64,000 nt of DNA. Origin: Metridium senile (taxonomy: Eukaryota; Cnidaria; Anthozoa; Actiniaria; Metridiidae). The notes below the pieces were generated by a model. That model searched no databases and was not told the origin of the DNA. It worked only from the letters and a program-made list of their open reading frames with translations. Both the position numbers and the translations under genes were made by a program. Positions within the stretch are counted from its first letter, which is position 1, and the number at the start of each line of letters is the position of its first letter. Positions 11,401-26,400 of this stretch are shown here, piece after piece. The DNA lies in contig OX459105.1 of NCBI GenBank assembly GCA_949775045.1, positions 3,166,686 through 3,230,685 on the forward strand, read 5' to 3'.

Positions 11401-14400
11401 TCTGACTGTGGCTGGATGACTGAACCATCTAACAACAATGCTATTCCTGTCAGAATTGCCTTGAAATACCTGTATTGAAAAGCATAAAAAATATAGAACA
11501 GGGAGAGCAATTGTTATTGTGAGAATAACAAGAAGAAAAAAACAATCCATTTTGCTCTAAATCCTTCAGCAATATGGTGGTTTCTGGATCAAAATGTCTG
11601 CAATTGATAAACGATAAAAGTATGTTTATTATAATAAAATATATGAAGTAACATAACTTAAAATAATCTTTTACAAGATTGTAGCAAAATTTACCATACA
11701 GTGTAAAAGTACAGAACAATATAATATCTAGATTGTCTTCCTGTGATACATAGTTATTCAAATAGACTTTTGCCAAATTCAATTGGATGATCACAAGATA
11801 AAGGTTCCAAGTCGAGACTAAACTTGATTCTTTAATTGGTCAAGGCCAACCTTGACTTAAAACCATTGTTTTGTGATCATCGAAGGCAAACGAATCCGGG
11901 AAAGATCTATTGCTGGCCACATTTCATTTCAGTAAAACTACAACCATTTCAAACCATGAATAGACCATATTAAAATACCCATCAGTTTAAATAACAGCAA
12001 TGTGGTTAAGCATTATTATTTATAATACCTTAGCAGAGGGTTGATTTCCCCTGTAATCATTCCATACACTTCCATCAATACTGTACTTCAGAGTGTAAGT
12101 CTTGACCCATTTATCCATAGCGTGGTCACCCTGTGTAGCTATACCAGTCAATTTAACCATCTTACCCAGGTGAATTTGTATGTATTCTGTATTAGATAAT
12201 GTGTTACTGCACCATGATGCGTCACCATAGAGACGACCAAATGATGCAGCATGAGAGTTGTCCGATTTAGACAATGACGTCATCTTGCTATCTTTGACTG
12301 ATCCACCTTTCTCTAAACCAAATGGTGAACGACAAGCTGGATGGAAATTAAACAAGCAATTTAAATTCAAAGCCTTTTATAAAGTAAGGCACTTTTGATG
12401 TTATTATTATCATTTAATATATTTTGACAAAAAAGGAAAAAGAAACAAAACATGACAGGAGAAGACTGACAATGCAGAAGCCTCGGTTGAAGCTCAATAT
12501 TTTTTGTAACATTGCTCAGGTGTATTAATTCATTGTATGAAGTAATAAATTCAGGTTGTTTTTCCGATTTGTGGGTGGCATGGGTGGCCTAGCGGTGAGA
12601 GTGCTGGCCTTTCACCGCTGTGGTCCAGGATCGAGTCCCGGCTCGGGCATGGATTATATGTGAGTTGAGTTTGTTTGATGTGTTCTTCTCTCCTATGCCA
12701 CGAGGGTTTTTCTCCGGGTTATCCGGTTTTACTCCCTCCGCAAAAATGAACATTTGAACAGAGTTGTGTGCAAAATATTTAACGTAGATGTAGTGAGTGT
12801 GAGTGAGTCTCCCCGATTAGTAGGGCACACTGTGTCCAGCTAGAAGATTGAGACTTTAAAAAAGTGATTTATTTATTTATTTATTCACATTTTTGTTTTG
12901 TTTTGTTTGTGTTTTGTTTATTCGCATTTGTTTTTGTTTTTGTTTCTTTGTTTATTGCTATCAATCGAAATAAAGCCCTTCTTCAAAATGATTCATAACC
13001 AAATGTTTACAAATGTATCAAAGAGATTACTTACTTGCCGGTACTCCATAAACATCAACTCTCATTGCTGCATAATATCTAAACTCTGTTGGGTAAAACC
13101 TTAGAAACTTAGTCTTGGTTGGAACAGCCAGGGTATTTGTCACAATGGTCGTCTTGTCTGTATTGCCAGTAAAAACCTATTGGGAATGGAAGATGATTAT
13201 TTATTATTTGATTATTTGTTATTTTTATATGAAATTAGCCCACGATAAATAAACACAACTACAACCTCGGAAAATTTAAGCCCCCTTGTTTATTTTAATT
13301 TTAATCAATATTTAGACACGGTATCTAGTTAAACATAGCTAGTTTAAATAGAGCAGAAAGACAATAAATACATTAAATAAATAGATACAAAACAGAGTTG
13401 CCTATTTTACTAATAAAGTAACTTAAAAGTTACGATAAAGATAAAATATCATAACTAAGCTAGTACGTTTGGAATGCCGTTTGCAAGAAATTTTGAACTT
13501 TTGTAGGTTAAAAACCTGTTGTATCGATTTGTATTATATTAGGGAGCAAAGTATTGTAAATTGCGGCACCATTAAATTTAAAATATGCATATAATTCATC
13601 TTCAATTAATTTCAATTTTAATTTTAGAAAGAATAAAAACTTGCAAGCTGATCCCATTGCTGATGCTACAAGCTGAAGGTTAAGAACCGTCATTTAAGAA
13701 ATGAAATACGTCTTCTGTGTTTTCACGCGCTAATGAAAACCGAGATGCGTTTGGGAGAATTCGAGAGCAGATCAGTCCAAACACGAGACGAAGTCGAGTG
13801 TTTGGACCTGCTTTTTTTTTTTGCTTTTTTTCGAAACTGACCAATAAGCGCGCCCGAAAGATCAAAGCAACGAAAAAACTGACCGTTGATAGAGCGCGCG
13901 CGCTTGAAAATGGCGTTGGTGTGTTTCATGCTCTCATGAAACACGGTTGTTTGACCAATCAACGCGCGCGTACTATCCAAATTATTTTATAAAAATTGCT
14001 GAATATTAGATATAATTGGTCTTAATCAATCCTTCCATTTAAGGAACACCAAAAATGTACCTATCGCTCCAAATAGATAGATAGATAATGCGTTTATTCA
14101 AGCCATTTGCAGCAGTCACTGGATCAGCACTACATACATGCATATATATAAATAAATATTGATATTATCATTAAATTAAATAATTACTTTTGATTATACT
14201 ACACTTTGTGCGTATCGATGTGTAATGAATTTTTGAAAATCTGTCAATATTTACAACTCTAAGCAAGGCTGAATGACCATTATTTCTTAGTGAACTTCTA
14301 TTCGATATTACTAGCTCATTCCTAACCAACTTGTTTAAGGACGTTCGCTCGGAATGTTCACGCGCATCCTACTACGCACGACAACGCGCGGTAAGGAACG

Positions 14401-17400
14401 CCTGGGTGATTTTGCTTTTATAAGAAAAAAAGCAAATGAGCCGATTTTCGATGTTTGAAGCACAATAACTCAAAAACACCAACGGTGACCCGCGCATCAA
14501 CTTTCAATAACAATATTTGAATATTCGTGAACATTCATCAGTATTAACGGACAATCAATAGCACAGTTGTACATTCATTTGCGTGGAATGTATTTTCTTG
14601 TGCCTGCGCACAATTAAAATTCAATAACACGAATTGACAAACAGTAGCATTTATTGACAATCATTCAACCAAAATTGAACATTCATTAGTGATATTAGTA
14701 TAGCCATTGACAATCTATAACGCGTTTGGACAATCATGAACATCAATGTAACATTCTTTAGTGTGGATTGACAAACTTTTGCATGATTCAAATAATCAAT
14801 AAGAGAAAAGAATCGATCATTAGCGTTAGTCTTTTTCATTCCTTTAAAGAAGTGTCTCAAAAAAAAAAACATTCAATTACGAAAATCAATACAAAAAGAT
14901 AAAGTTAACCTTGAATTTGTTCTCGGTTAATGCAACGTGGTAAATATGTCTGCATGAAACGAAACCATTGACCACATTTAGCTACAGTGATCGTTCCAAT
15001 GTGACGTTGCAAAGCTTGCAACAGCAGCTGTGTACGGTAATGTCCTAGAGCAATTCCTTGGTTTCTTGCTTCTGCTCTATCATTCATTTGTTGTTGTCAC
15101 TTAGGTCGTTTTCATTCTGACCCCTTCATTTGTAAATAAGAGATAAATAAAAAAATAAAGAGACAGTTTTTATGTTAATAATTCCAGGCCACATTTATAT
15201 ACAGATATTCTAAGCTTTTATTATCAAACCCTACATCATTAATGTTATGAAATATTGTAAATAATATCTTATCAACTTTTAAATGTTATTGTACCTTATC
15301 TGCATTGTTTTCTTGGTAAAATCTCCAGTTAACATTGTCCAGAGATATTCTCAGCTTGTATTTCTTGGCATATTCATTAGCACCGTAACCATTTCCTTGA
15401 GTAGCAACAGCACATACATACACAACAGAACCAAGGTCTATTTGTAGCCAGTCACCAACATTTTTTGTTTTAGGTTCCCAGGCTTTGGTATTCTTGAGTC
15501 TTGCATTACTTGGCAAATAGCCGCTATGAATATAAGAACTTGCAGAAAATCTGTGATCAGGAACGAGACTGGGATATGGCACACCAACGGACATCTTGGA
15601 ACAAACTGAAATATACAAACAAAAATCCAAATTTGTATGCTAAATGAATGAGGATGGTTTTCATGATTGTTTTCTTAGAGTTCTTGCATTTAACACATCA
15701 ACAATAATTTGAACCGAATAGTACAAAATAAATTCACACGTCTAAATCCTTTCTTGATGCAATAAGTATGTTTTAAGTTTTGACTTACAAGTGCTTCCAC
15801 ATATCTTTTGACGATTTGATTCCAAAGTTAGTTTCTGTGTCTAAATTTTATCGGAGTAATTCAAATATTAGTGTGTAAATATGTTATAGTAAGGGTTTCG
15901 TGTACATTTTATTTCAACTTTAAAGATCAACGTTTGTTATTTACATGTCATTATTATCCAGAGAGTCATCCATATTTTTTTTTTTTCAACAACTTTATTG
16001 AGTGATAACTACTACGTACAAGTTAAAAGAAAATTTACAACACGAAACATTTGGATCACCCAAAGGGGAAAGCGCGAACGGGACTCTAAGTCCCATGCAA
16101 GGCGTCTCCCGCCTTAAATAATACAGAAAATAACAGAAAATTACGTGTAAAGTGAAAAGCTAATTATTGTTTAAAAGAAATAGCTAAATTATGAATAAAA
16201 ATATATCAATAATAATATGTCACAAAATCATTTGTGACAAGGACACTGGCGAACCAGTGACCAAGTGCAGTTTGAGTCAACATCGAATATGTCATCTAAC
16301 AGAGAGAAGTAAGTAATTCTTAAATGTGATTTAAATTGAGAAAGGCTAGAGAAGACACTAGGAGGTGCTGTTTTACAGATGGAGTTCCAGAGGTGGACTA
16401 TTCGATTAAAATATGAACATTTAAATGTACTAGATTTACACAATGGAGTTTCAAGAACCAGGCCGGGATTGTGACTAAGACGAGTACGTCCATGATTTAA
16501 AAATTTAACAAAGTTGAGAACATTAAGATCTGTCTGACCATACAATGACTTATAAAAAAATGTTAAGTCCTTAATTTCTCTGTCATAGCAGAGAGGCAGC
16601 AAGTTAAGTGTTTTCAGTCGGTCTTTGTAGGACATCTCCCCAACCCTTACCCTAAGAATCCATCTGGTGGCTCGTCGCTGGACTCTTTCAATTTGACTTT
16701 TAAGCTTGGATTCTTTGGGTGACCACACTTCAGAGGCAGAGACAAGCTGTGATTTCACGTGCGCCAGGTAAAGGGTTCTTCTAGATCTTATGTCAGTTAG
16801 TTGTGGGCATGTTAATCACTTCCACTGAAATTTGGAATTGTGAGAGAAAGAGTAGCCGTTCTCAAAGCTAGCACAGACGTTCTCTGTTCAACTTAGCAGC
16901 AATTGTTTGAAGTTCAATAAAAAAATTGTAAATTATGATAAAACTTTGGAATCCGATTGTCAATTATAGCATTTTATATGCAATCAAGAAGAATTTTGGA
17001 AGTGCAGATTTAAATCATGAAGTCAAAGAGTTTTAGCTCCGCAAAGTGACCACAAAGCTGACCACCGACCAAGATGGAGGTCAAAGATTTAGCACCGCTA
17101 GTTTTTTTATACTTCAACTGATTACTGTATACTTAAACCCAAATATGTCTAAAGAACCAGATAAACAACTTACAATTAACTCAATGAAACAGATGTGGAA
17201 AGAAGAACTGTTACCTAGTATTAGGAGTGAAATAAGAAACGAAATCAAAGTAGAGATTGACCAACTGAAGCAATCTATCAACCAACTCTCAGATCGGTAT
17301 ACTCAGATCGAAAATTCTCAAACATTTATCTCACAAAAATTTGATGAAATGGTTAGATCACTACAAGAGTCCAAGAGTCACATCTTATCCCTAGAACACA

Positions 17401-20400
17401 AAATAAAGAAGCAAGAGAGTTTAATGGCTGAGCTAAAAGAAGAAGCGAGTTCTCGCGATGAAGAATTGGATGAAATGCAACAATATTCTAGACGAGACTG
17501 TATTGAAATAGTGGGGATTCCGCGTCTGCCACAAGATAATCCTCGGAAATTGTTTAAAGAGTTATGTTCCTCGATTGATATCAATTTGGAAGACCACGAG
17601 ATCTCAACAGTTCATCGGCTTCCCGATACGAAGAAAACGAAAAACCGAATGATTGCTAAACTTGTGCGCCGCGATATGAAAGAAAGGATTTATCAGAGCA
17701 AAAAAAAACTGGTAGGTAAAACTTCAAAGATATTACCATCAGTTAACTCAGATAAATCGTTAACTAATCCATCCAAGATATTCATTAATGAATCCTTAAC
17801 AAGCATGAGAAAGCAAATATTCAGTAAAGCGTACAAATACAAGAAAGATAACGACTTCAAGAACCTATGGACATCCAATGGTAAAATATTCTTAAAAGAG
17901 AATGATTCTTCACCAGTAAATAGTTTTACCACCATGAGAGCCTTTGAAGACTTTGAAGTGTCACACTAGAAATAAAACATTGACTATCAAATGAATCATA
18001 CAGAAAAATCAGATACTGATTTCTACAACTTGCTTCCAAATCCTGATCAATCTGATGAGCAAGACTTAGACAACATGCTTCAACTACCATCATCTGAATA
18101 TTTCTCAGCTTCTGAACTTAACAATTTTCTTAATTCCAAAAACTGTACCAAATCATTATCAAGTATTCATTTTAATATAAGAAGCCTACCCAAAAATTTT
18201 GATCAATTGAATGATCACCTTTCTACATTTGATAGGATAATAGATATAATAGCTATTTCAGAAACTAGGCTTAATGACAAGACTGTTTCTAATATTGATC
18301 TTCCCCATTATGATTTATATCAAGATAATTCCCCAACTATGGCAGGTGGTGTTGCTCTATATATATCCAAACATCTCAAATCAAAACATAGACCTGATCT
18401 TAAGCTTCAAATGGAGTCAGTTGAATCTTGCTGGGTTGAATTTGACACTTCTAAGTCTAGAAGTACAATAATTGGCTGTGTTTATAGACACCCACATGCC
18501 AGCCTTGAGGAATTCACTCAACAATTAGAAGAATTAATTAAACAATTTAGTAATAACCAAACTATTCACATACTAGCTATAGGTGATTTTAATATTGACC
18601 TTCTGAAATATGAGGATCACCTACTTACTGAAAATTATGTTAATATGTTGTTTAGTAATTCTTTTTATCCACTTATAACTAAACCTACTAGAATAACTGA
18701 CCACTCTGCTACCCTCATCGACCATATTTATACAAATTCTCCTAATTTTGACTTTACCGCAGGAATTATATCACTTGATATTACAGATCATTTACCTATC
18801 TTTTGTGTTTTACCAGATAATAAGAGTAAAGACAAAACAATTATTTACTATAGAGATTACAGTAAATTTAACAAGGAAAGGTACTTGCATGACCTACAAA
18901 ATATCAATTGGCATTCTACTTATGATAACAATTTAAATATTTCTGCAATGAATATTGTAAATAACATTCAAACAGTAATAGACAAACATGCTCCAATGAA
19001 ATTAGCATCAAGAAGGAAAACAAAAGTCCTGAAGAAACCATGGCTAACCAAGGGAATACCATGATCACCTCGGATTCTTTTGTCTTCCGAGGGGTTTACA
19101 AACCCGAATTTTCCTCATGCATACAACATGAGGGAAATTTAGAAGACAAAGAAATCCTTTGTCTTTTACTAAATTTCCCTCTATATTTAATTTATGCAAG
19201 GGAAATTTAGTAAAAGACAAAGGATTTCTTTGTCTTCTAAATTTCCCTCATGTTGTATGCATGAGGGAAAATTAGGAGACTACCCCCCAATGGTCCCTCA
19301 TCATAACAATCATCGAGACCATTCCTGGATCGCTTCGACCCAGTTGAAAATGTTTAACATAAAGGACCCTGTACTACACACAAATCCATACTCTAACACT
19401 TGTGGGACTCATTAAGTAACTATGCGCATGCGTTGACTACATTGAAGTATAGTATGTCATGCGTGTTTATGCAAACAAACTATAATGAATGCATGGTGGT
19501 ATAATTCGGCATTGTCTCATTTAACAAAAGCAACTATTTTAAAAGTATGCCGAAAATCAACAGCTTTGTAAAAGTTTATAATTTATGCTTCTATGAAAAC
19601 TAACATGTATTTCCTAACAGTAGTTAGTTCCTCGGTAATCATGGGCTGCGCCCTCGGGACTTCAACAAATTTTCCCTCGGTATTCGGGGAAATTTAATCA
19701 CTAATCTCCCTCGAGCCATGGTATTACTTATAAGAATACTTCAATCCATTAAAACCAAACAAAAAATGTATCACAACTCAAGAATGAATCCGCAGGACAT
19801 TGAAAAGTCAGTTAAGTACAAAAACTATTCCAACTTACTAAATAACATTATAAAACAGAAGAAAAAATTATATTGGACAGAACAGTTTGATAACCATAAA
19901 ACTAATTTAAAGAAAACATGGAAATTGATAGGTCAACTAGTGAAGAGGAAAACTAAATCTGAATTGTTTCCTGATAAGCTAGTGATTAACGACATTGATT
20001 ATCTTGATAAGAATCAAATAGCTGAACAATTCAACAAATATTTTACTAGTATTGGTCCCGAACTTGCTAGTAAGATAACTGATACTGATGAGGATGTTAC
20101 AAAATATATCCTATCATCACCTACATCCAGTTTTTACTTATCTCCAGTATCAAAATTGGAAGTTAGTCATAGACTCAAATCTCTTCAGACCAAAAAATCA
20201 TCCTCTGATATACCTTACTACTTCATTAAATTGGCTAGCGAGGAATTGGCTGATCCTATTACCTTCTTGGTTAACGAATCTATAAAACAAGGAATTGTTC
20301 CTGATTTATTCAAAGTTTCTTGTGTAATACCAATATACAAAAATGGTGATTCAACAAATCCATCTAATTACAGACCAATAGCTATCTTACCATCCTTAAA

Positions 20401-23400
20401 TAAGATCCTTGAGCGAATTGTTTATGACCAACTTTTACACTTTTTAGATAAATATAATATAATTCATAAACATCAATTTGGATTCAGAAAAAATCATTCT
20501 ACAGAACAAGCTATCCTTGAGTTGACAGACACCATAAAGAAATCAATTGACAATAAAGAACTAACTTGTGGTATTTTTTTGGACTTCACCAAAGCATTTG
20601 ACACAGTTGATCATAAAATACTTCTTTTAAAACTTTCTAAATATGGTATCAGAGGGCTAGCCTTGAGCTGGTTTACTAATTACTTAACTAATAGAAAACA
20701 ACAGGTTAAAATTAATAATATTACTTCTGATCTTAGAGAAATCATATGTGGTGTACCGCAAAGGTAGCACTCTTGGTCCCTTATTGTTTCTCCTTTACAT
20801 TAATGACCTTCCAAATTCTTCTGACAAACTAAGTTTCAGAATGTTTGCTGATGATAGCAATATCTTCTATTCCCATAAAGATCCCATGGTAATGGAAAAT
20901 GTTGTTAATACTGAACTTGATTTAGTATTTAAATACTGTAAAATAAATAAGCTAACAATAAATTTTAAGAAAACTCATTTCATCATATTTAAATCTGCTA
21001 GGAAAAAAAAAGATAAGATCAATATCTCACATATTGATCAAAAAGAATATGTGAAATATTTAGGAGTATATATTGACCAACACCTGAACTGGGAGCAACA
21101 CATTAAAGTTGTTCACAGCAAGGTATCAAAAAATATTGGCATAATAAGGAAACTCAGATATTATGTCAATATTAAAACTTTAAGAGATATTTATTACTCA
21201 CTAATATATCCATATCTTACATATGGAATCCTATCATGGGGAAGCACTTATAAATCAAATTTATCAAGAATAACAACTATTCAAAACAAATGCATAAGAA
21301 GCATGTTTTTTGCTGGTAAATATGAACATGCACCTCCTCTTTATAATTTTTTAAATATCCTTGTATTTAAAAATATTTTTGTATTTAAAGCAGCTACATT
21401 CGCATATCAAATTATTCATAACAAAGAATCAATTCCTATAGAATTTCATCATATATTAAAAATGGCTGAAGAACAGCATTCTTATAATACAAGATTTGCC
21501 TCTCGAGGGAATATAGTTCGTCCTCGTGTTAATACTAACTATGTCAAGTTTGCTTTTCAATTCTTTATCTCCAAAATTTGGGAAGAGATCCCAACACATA
21601 TTAAAAAAATGAGCTCCTACTCCTTATTTAGAATCTGTTTCAAAATCTATTTGATGCAATCACAAATCTAGATTGTATATACACTTAATTATTACTTCGT
21701 GAAATATTAATTGTTTATCAAATATTTCGCGAATTAATAAATTATTTATTTATTTTGACTCCCCCTTCTTGGTCTACATTTATTATTATAATTAATCTTT
21801 ATTCAGTGGGTGGTTGTTGACTCGAAAGTTTATACTACTTCAACAACCACACACACTCTATTTATTATACTTTTTGATAACTTACTACATTTATATGAAT
21901 TTCTATTTGTAATTATGTAAATTAGTCATATTGTATTTTCTTTATTGTTATAATGTGTGTGAATAAAAAAAAATTCAAAAAATTCAAATTCAAGTCAATC
22001 TGGAAACTATTCCACAGTTTTGCTGCTTATTATGGCGAGCCATTACAAGTACGATCAGTCTATAACAATAATTTTTATAGCTGTTATTACAGTTATATGC
22101 TAATGTTAATCTAAATTACAATGGATTCAAATCACGGCTCTTGGGCAAAAACAAAAAGCCTCTACTTGAATCCACTGTTCAAAATCAATTGCATCGATTA
22201 CAATTGAATTGAAATGCATTCGGTGTATGAATGAAATAAAGATACATGAGAAAAATATCGCCCTGGGACCCATAGTTGCCCTATACTTCATATTGTCCGA
22301 CTGTACATCCAGCGTGGTTGGTCCTTGTGGTGTAGTGGTTAACACATCGGACTAGAAAGCCAAGCTGACCGTAGATTTGAGTCTCGCCAGGGGCAATTCA
22401 TATTTTCCTCATGTATCTGCATAATTATAGTTATAATATCAGCAATTTTAATAACATCAGATATAAAAAATGCTTGAAAATAATTCCTTGTAGCAGTTAA
22501 AAAATATTCATACCTGTATTCTGTTGTATCCCGTACAGTTCTGTTCTCATACAACTTGTAGTCCCATAGTCACTCTTAGCATTTATACGGATGTACTGAC
22601 TGACTGTTCCTTCATACAACAGATTCTTAACAATTGTATCAGAATCAGTGTTGCCAACAAAATCCTGTAGTCATTGAAAATTCATATGTGAATCATATGT
22701 GAATTAAATTTGTTTGATGTGGTGTTTTCTCCCTTGCCAAAAGGTTTTTTCTCGATCATGATTATGTGAGTTAAGTTTGTATGATGTGTTGTTCTCTCCC
22801 TTGCCACAGTTCTATGATTTATATGTATTTACTAATGATTGTGAGTGAGTGTGTTGGGTACACATCAAATATTATTAGCAACTGCCTGTGATGATCCCTA
22901 TATTGTGACATAAATATCCATTTTTTGTTGATTTACAGGGTGTTTGTTACCTAAACTATAGTACCTCAATAAAAGCCAAATAAATAATTGAAATAAAACT
23001 ACATGTAAATACCTTAATTACATTATTGTGCTTGTAGTCTGTGAATGAGGATCCATCTGTTGATGTCTGTATCTGATAAGTCTGTACCCACTGATCTGAC
23101 TTATGGTCACCCTGTGTTGCTACACCACAAATAATGTAAGGTGACCTCATCATCTTTACTTGGAGGTATGGGGACGAGTCTGATGTGGCATCACACCATG
23201 ATGACCCTGCTGTGTAACCAAGCCTACCATTTGATGGAGGAGTACTGGCATTGTATAGAGATGATGCTGTCATACTGTTAGCTGGTATTTTAGCAACACT
23301 GGCAACACCAACAGGTAAAGATTTGCAGCTAAAGTCTTTAAAAGATAAAAATGATTATTCAACCATCAAATTTAGTCTACTAACCAATATAAATCAGTAT

Positions 23401-26400
23401 TTCTTAAAACTTTTACGCTTTTTTGTTTAGCTAAATGATCAAAGAGTGCCTTTTTATCAATGGTTAAAATCAAAATCAATAATCAAAATGTGTCTATTCA
23501 CCCTCTGTCAATGGTTTTTAATTTGAATCTTGTTTTGGGTAAAAAATGAAAAATCACTAGATGTTTTTACATTTTCCTGTGATGATACCCTAAATATTAA
23601 TTAAAAATATCAAGATAAATAAGTACCTTTTGCATCAATCCCATACACCTCTACTCGTAATGCCTTGTAGTTATGATATTGTGTTGGTGTAAATCTGATC
23701 AGCTTTGCCAGGACAGGAATGACCAGATCGTTCTTCACTGCAGTATTACTGTCTGTATTACCAGGAAACAGCTGTAAAGAAAACACACGAAACAACAGTA
23801 ATCCATTTTTTTTTTCAAATTGTTTATGGATATCACCCTCTATTAACTATGATATCACTGTATTCAAAGCACCAGCTATTTATAGACTGTCTATAGTCAA
23901 TCATTCTTCTGTGAACAAAAGGTGCAGGTTTGCAGAAATAGCAAACAATGTAATACCCCGCTAGCTTAAGAAGTTTTTTCTCGCTCTTCTGCAATCTTCT
24001 ACATCATATACCACACAGCCTGATTTAAAAGTAAAGTTGAAATTGGTATTCCTTTGTCCTTGAAGTTCTGTGCAATAAAATTACAAAACGAACTACTTTT
24101 ACAATCTTAATTGTAAACCTTTTAAGGGAGCTCTTCATTCACTGATTCATTTATGTTTCAGGATTTATCATGGCCAGAAATTCCGGGAATTGCACCCGTG
24201 TAAAGTCAGTGTATTTTTCGTATTAACCAAACAAACATAGCGATTAGGTTTACAGAGAGATGTGTGGATCAAAAATTATATTACAGAATAACTTTTTTTT
24301 TTCTGGTGGACAAACACGATATTTTAAACTGCGTCATTTGTAAGCATCCTTTTTATCTATATCGACGTTTCCTTACTTCTTTTATAACACGTTGGAAATG
24401 TGCGAAAAAGCAAACTTGTTCCTCGTAGTCCACATAATGTACGAGAGAATAATTACATTTATAAAATTCATGAATAATTAATGAGAATTTTACAAAAGAA
24501 CTCAATGCCGTGACGAGTTCTGTAAATCTCATACAGATTTCGTCCTGAAGTTTCAACTTGAATTTTCTCGGCCAGATTTACATTTATCTTGACAATTTTA
24601 GTAAAATATGAAAGAACTAATATTGGACTTTCATAAGTTATATACAATATTCACAATATATATACTCGTCTTCGACTCGCCGTTGTATGTCGGATACAGA
24701 TCGGCCGCTCATATTGTATACACCTAATCCAAAAAACGTTGTCGGGTCCGCCGCACAGTCCTCGCGCCAAGATCGTGAAGGAAAACACAGTGAATATTTT
24801 GATGAGAGTGATAAAACAAGAAAATAAAGTACACACTAGAGTGTGAACATGCAAATAAATAAATTACTGATTAGATATAACCAATATCTTTCACAGTCTT
24901 GGCGCGAGGACTGTGCGGCGGACCAGACAACGTTTTTTGGATTAGGTGTAAATTATATATTAACAGCGACTGTCGCTTAAATCGGTAATAATATAAAACT
25001 GACCATTGATATGTCAGCGAGTTGAACTATAATCACCATATGTTCTCATCCGTATTCCTCGTTCATTGGCCATGTTTGGTATCGAAATATATAGCTTAGA
25101 AAGAAGGCTTTCACATATAGTTAGAAAATTATACTACTCGCGACACAATTTTTTAAAGTCAGTCGAGCTGTAGTCAAATTGTAGAGAACCAAATGCAAAT
25201 TTCCCGCAATATCGAACCGTAAGTAAACCTACCAAGCATTGATACTGCTGTAATTGAAAGATTGATTTGACCATATAATGAAATTTGACTCAACATAAAC
25301 GAAATCAAATAATAAAAAATAGCAAAATATTAGTAGTAGACATATAATTCCTTTTTTTTTACCTTTGGTGAGTTGTTATTATCTGAGTATGTGATCCATA
25401 AGTTACCATCACTAGATGTTGTTATTTTGTACTTTGTTGTCCATTCTGGTGCTGAAGATCTTGCACTTCCCTTTGTAGCAACAGCACAGATTACAATCAC
25501 TTTACCCAAATCTATCTGTAGATAGTGATTTGCACCATTATTGCCATTTGGTTCCCAACAATAGTTAGAACTAAACCTTGCTTTCTTGGCTCCATAATCA
25601 TCTCTTAATTCAGAGTTTGCTGTAAAACTGCTGTCTGGTATAATACTACTGTCATCAAGACCAACAGCAGAACTTGCATCCTGACAACCTGAGTGAGGGA
25701 ACAAGTTAAAATTAAAAAAAAGTCAAAACTGTAAAACGTGATTAGAAATTAAGTATATAAAAAACCGTATATAAAAGAAGTGCGTGCTCTTGAGCTATGA
25801 ATGGATATCTATCAGCCTTGATGAAAAGTCTATTCAAAGATCATAGTATTTCAAGAAGTTTAAGTAATTTTTATGTGACGATTATTTTGGTTGAAAGAAG
25901 GTTGACTTTTTGTTTGCAGCTCAGTTACATATTGCACACTGCATATTACCAGGATCGAAAAGTTATAAAACAAAGTCTTTAATTAATTAATTAATTAATT
26001 AATATTAGTAGTCCCATTTCATTCATATGTTTCTTGTGAGCTAGCACTTGATCTACTAATTTGAAGATTTAAATTTGTTATTTCGAGGTTTATTTTACAA
26101 TACATAAAATCCAATTCATAGAAGTTAATCTAATATTAATTGATTTATTAACTAACTAATAAATTAATAAGTAGATCATTCATGAGTAGATCGAGTGCTC
26201 AAACTAAACAAACGAAAGAAGTAGTACTAACAATATTTAATTAAAAGGTACATTAAATTATATTAATGTAAATCGATGTTTCGGTATGTGCCTGTCAAAT
26301 ATGTTGTCACAATGTGATTCTTATCAATCGCTTTATTTAGAGACAAAAATATTTATTTATATAGTTTCAAGAGTCTAGAAAACGCGTGACTATATTGCGT

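Larger units (their letters stand above)
17041..21995 (+). mobile_element. CR1/L2-like LINE retrotransposon, broken
   Basis: Two-ORF non-LTR element in the antisense orientation in the gene A intron between discoidin domains 2 and 3. ORF1 is at 17145-17969; ORF2 starts at 17991 and its pieces run to 21671. ORF2 is interrupted by a DNA insertion (about 19060-19727) and a frameshift near 20755. The 3' end has a short AT-rich UTR finishing in repeated AAATTCAAATTCAA-like words, as in CR1/L2 elements that end in short tandem repeats instead of a long poly-A. The 5' boundary is uncertain. Absent from gene B. Confidence 0.88.
12029..25688 (-). other. Gene A region: four discoidin (F5/8 type C) domains
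   Basis: Each domain is split into two exons by a phase-0 intron: domain 1 (25688-25363 with 23771-23627), 2 (23335-23013 with 22664-22514), 3 (15605-15295 with 13176-13035), 4 (12336-12029 with 11469-11328; its second exon lies just outside this span). Family hallmarks are visible in each: the central strand YLQIDLG / WLQIDLG, a VATQG or VATKG turn, W-V-x-x-Y (domains 2 and 4), the second-exon start FxGNTD or FxGNSD, and the closing R-x-E-L/V-Y/F-G-C/I motif. Domain 4 has IHLG where B has IDLG. Such domains bind carbohydrates, phospholipids or protein ligands. Confidence 0.88.
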
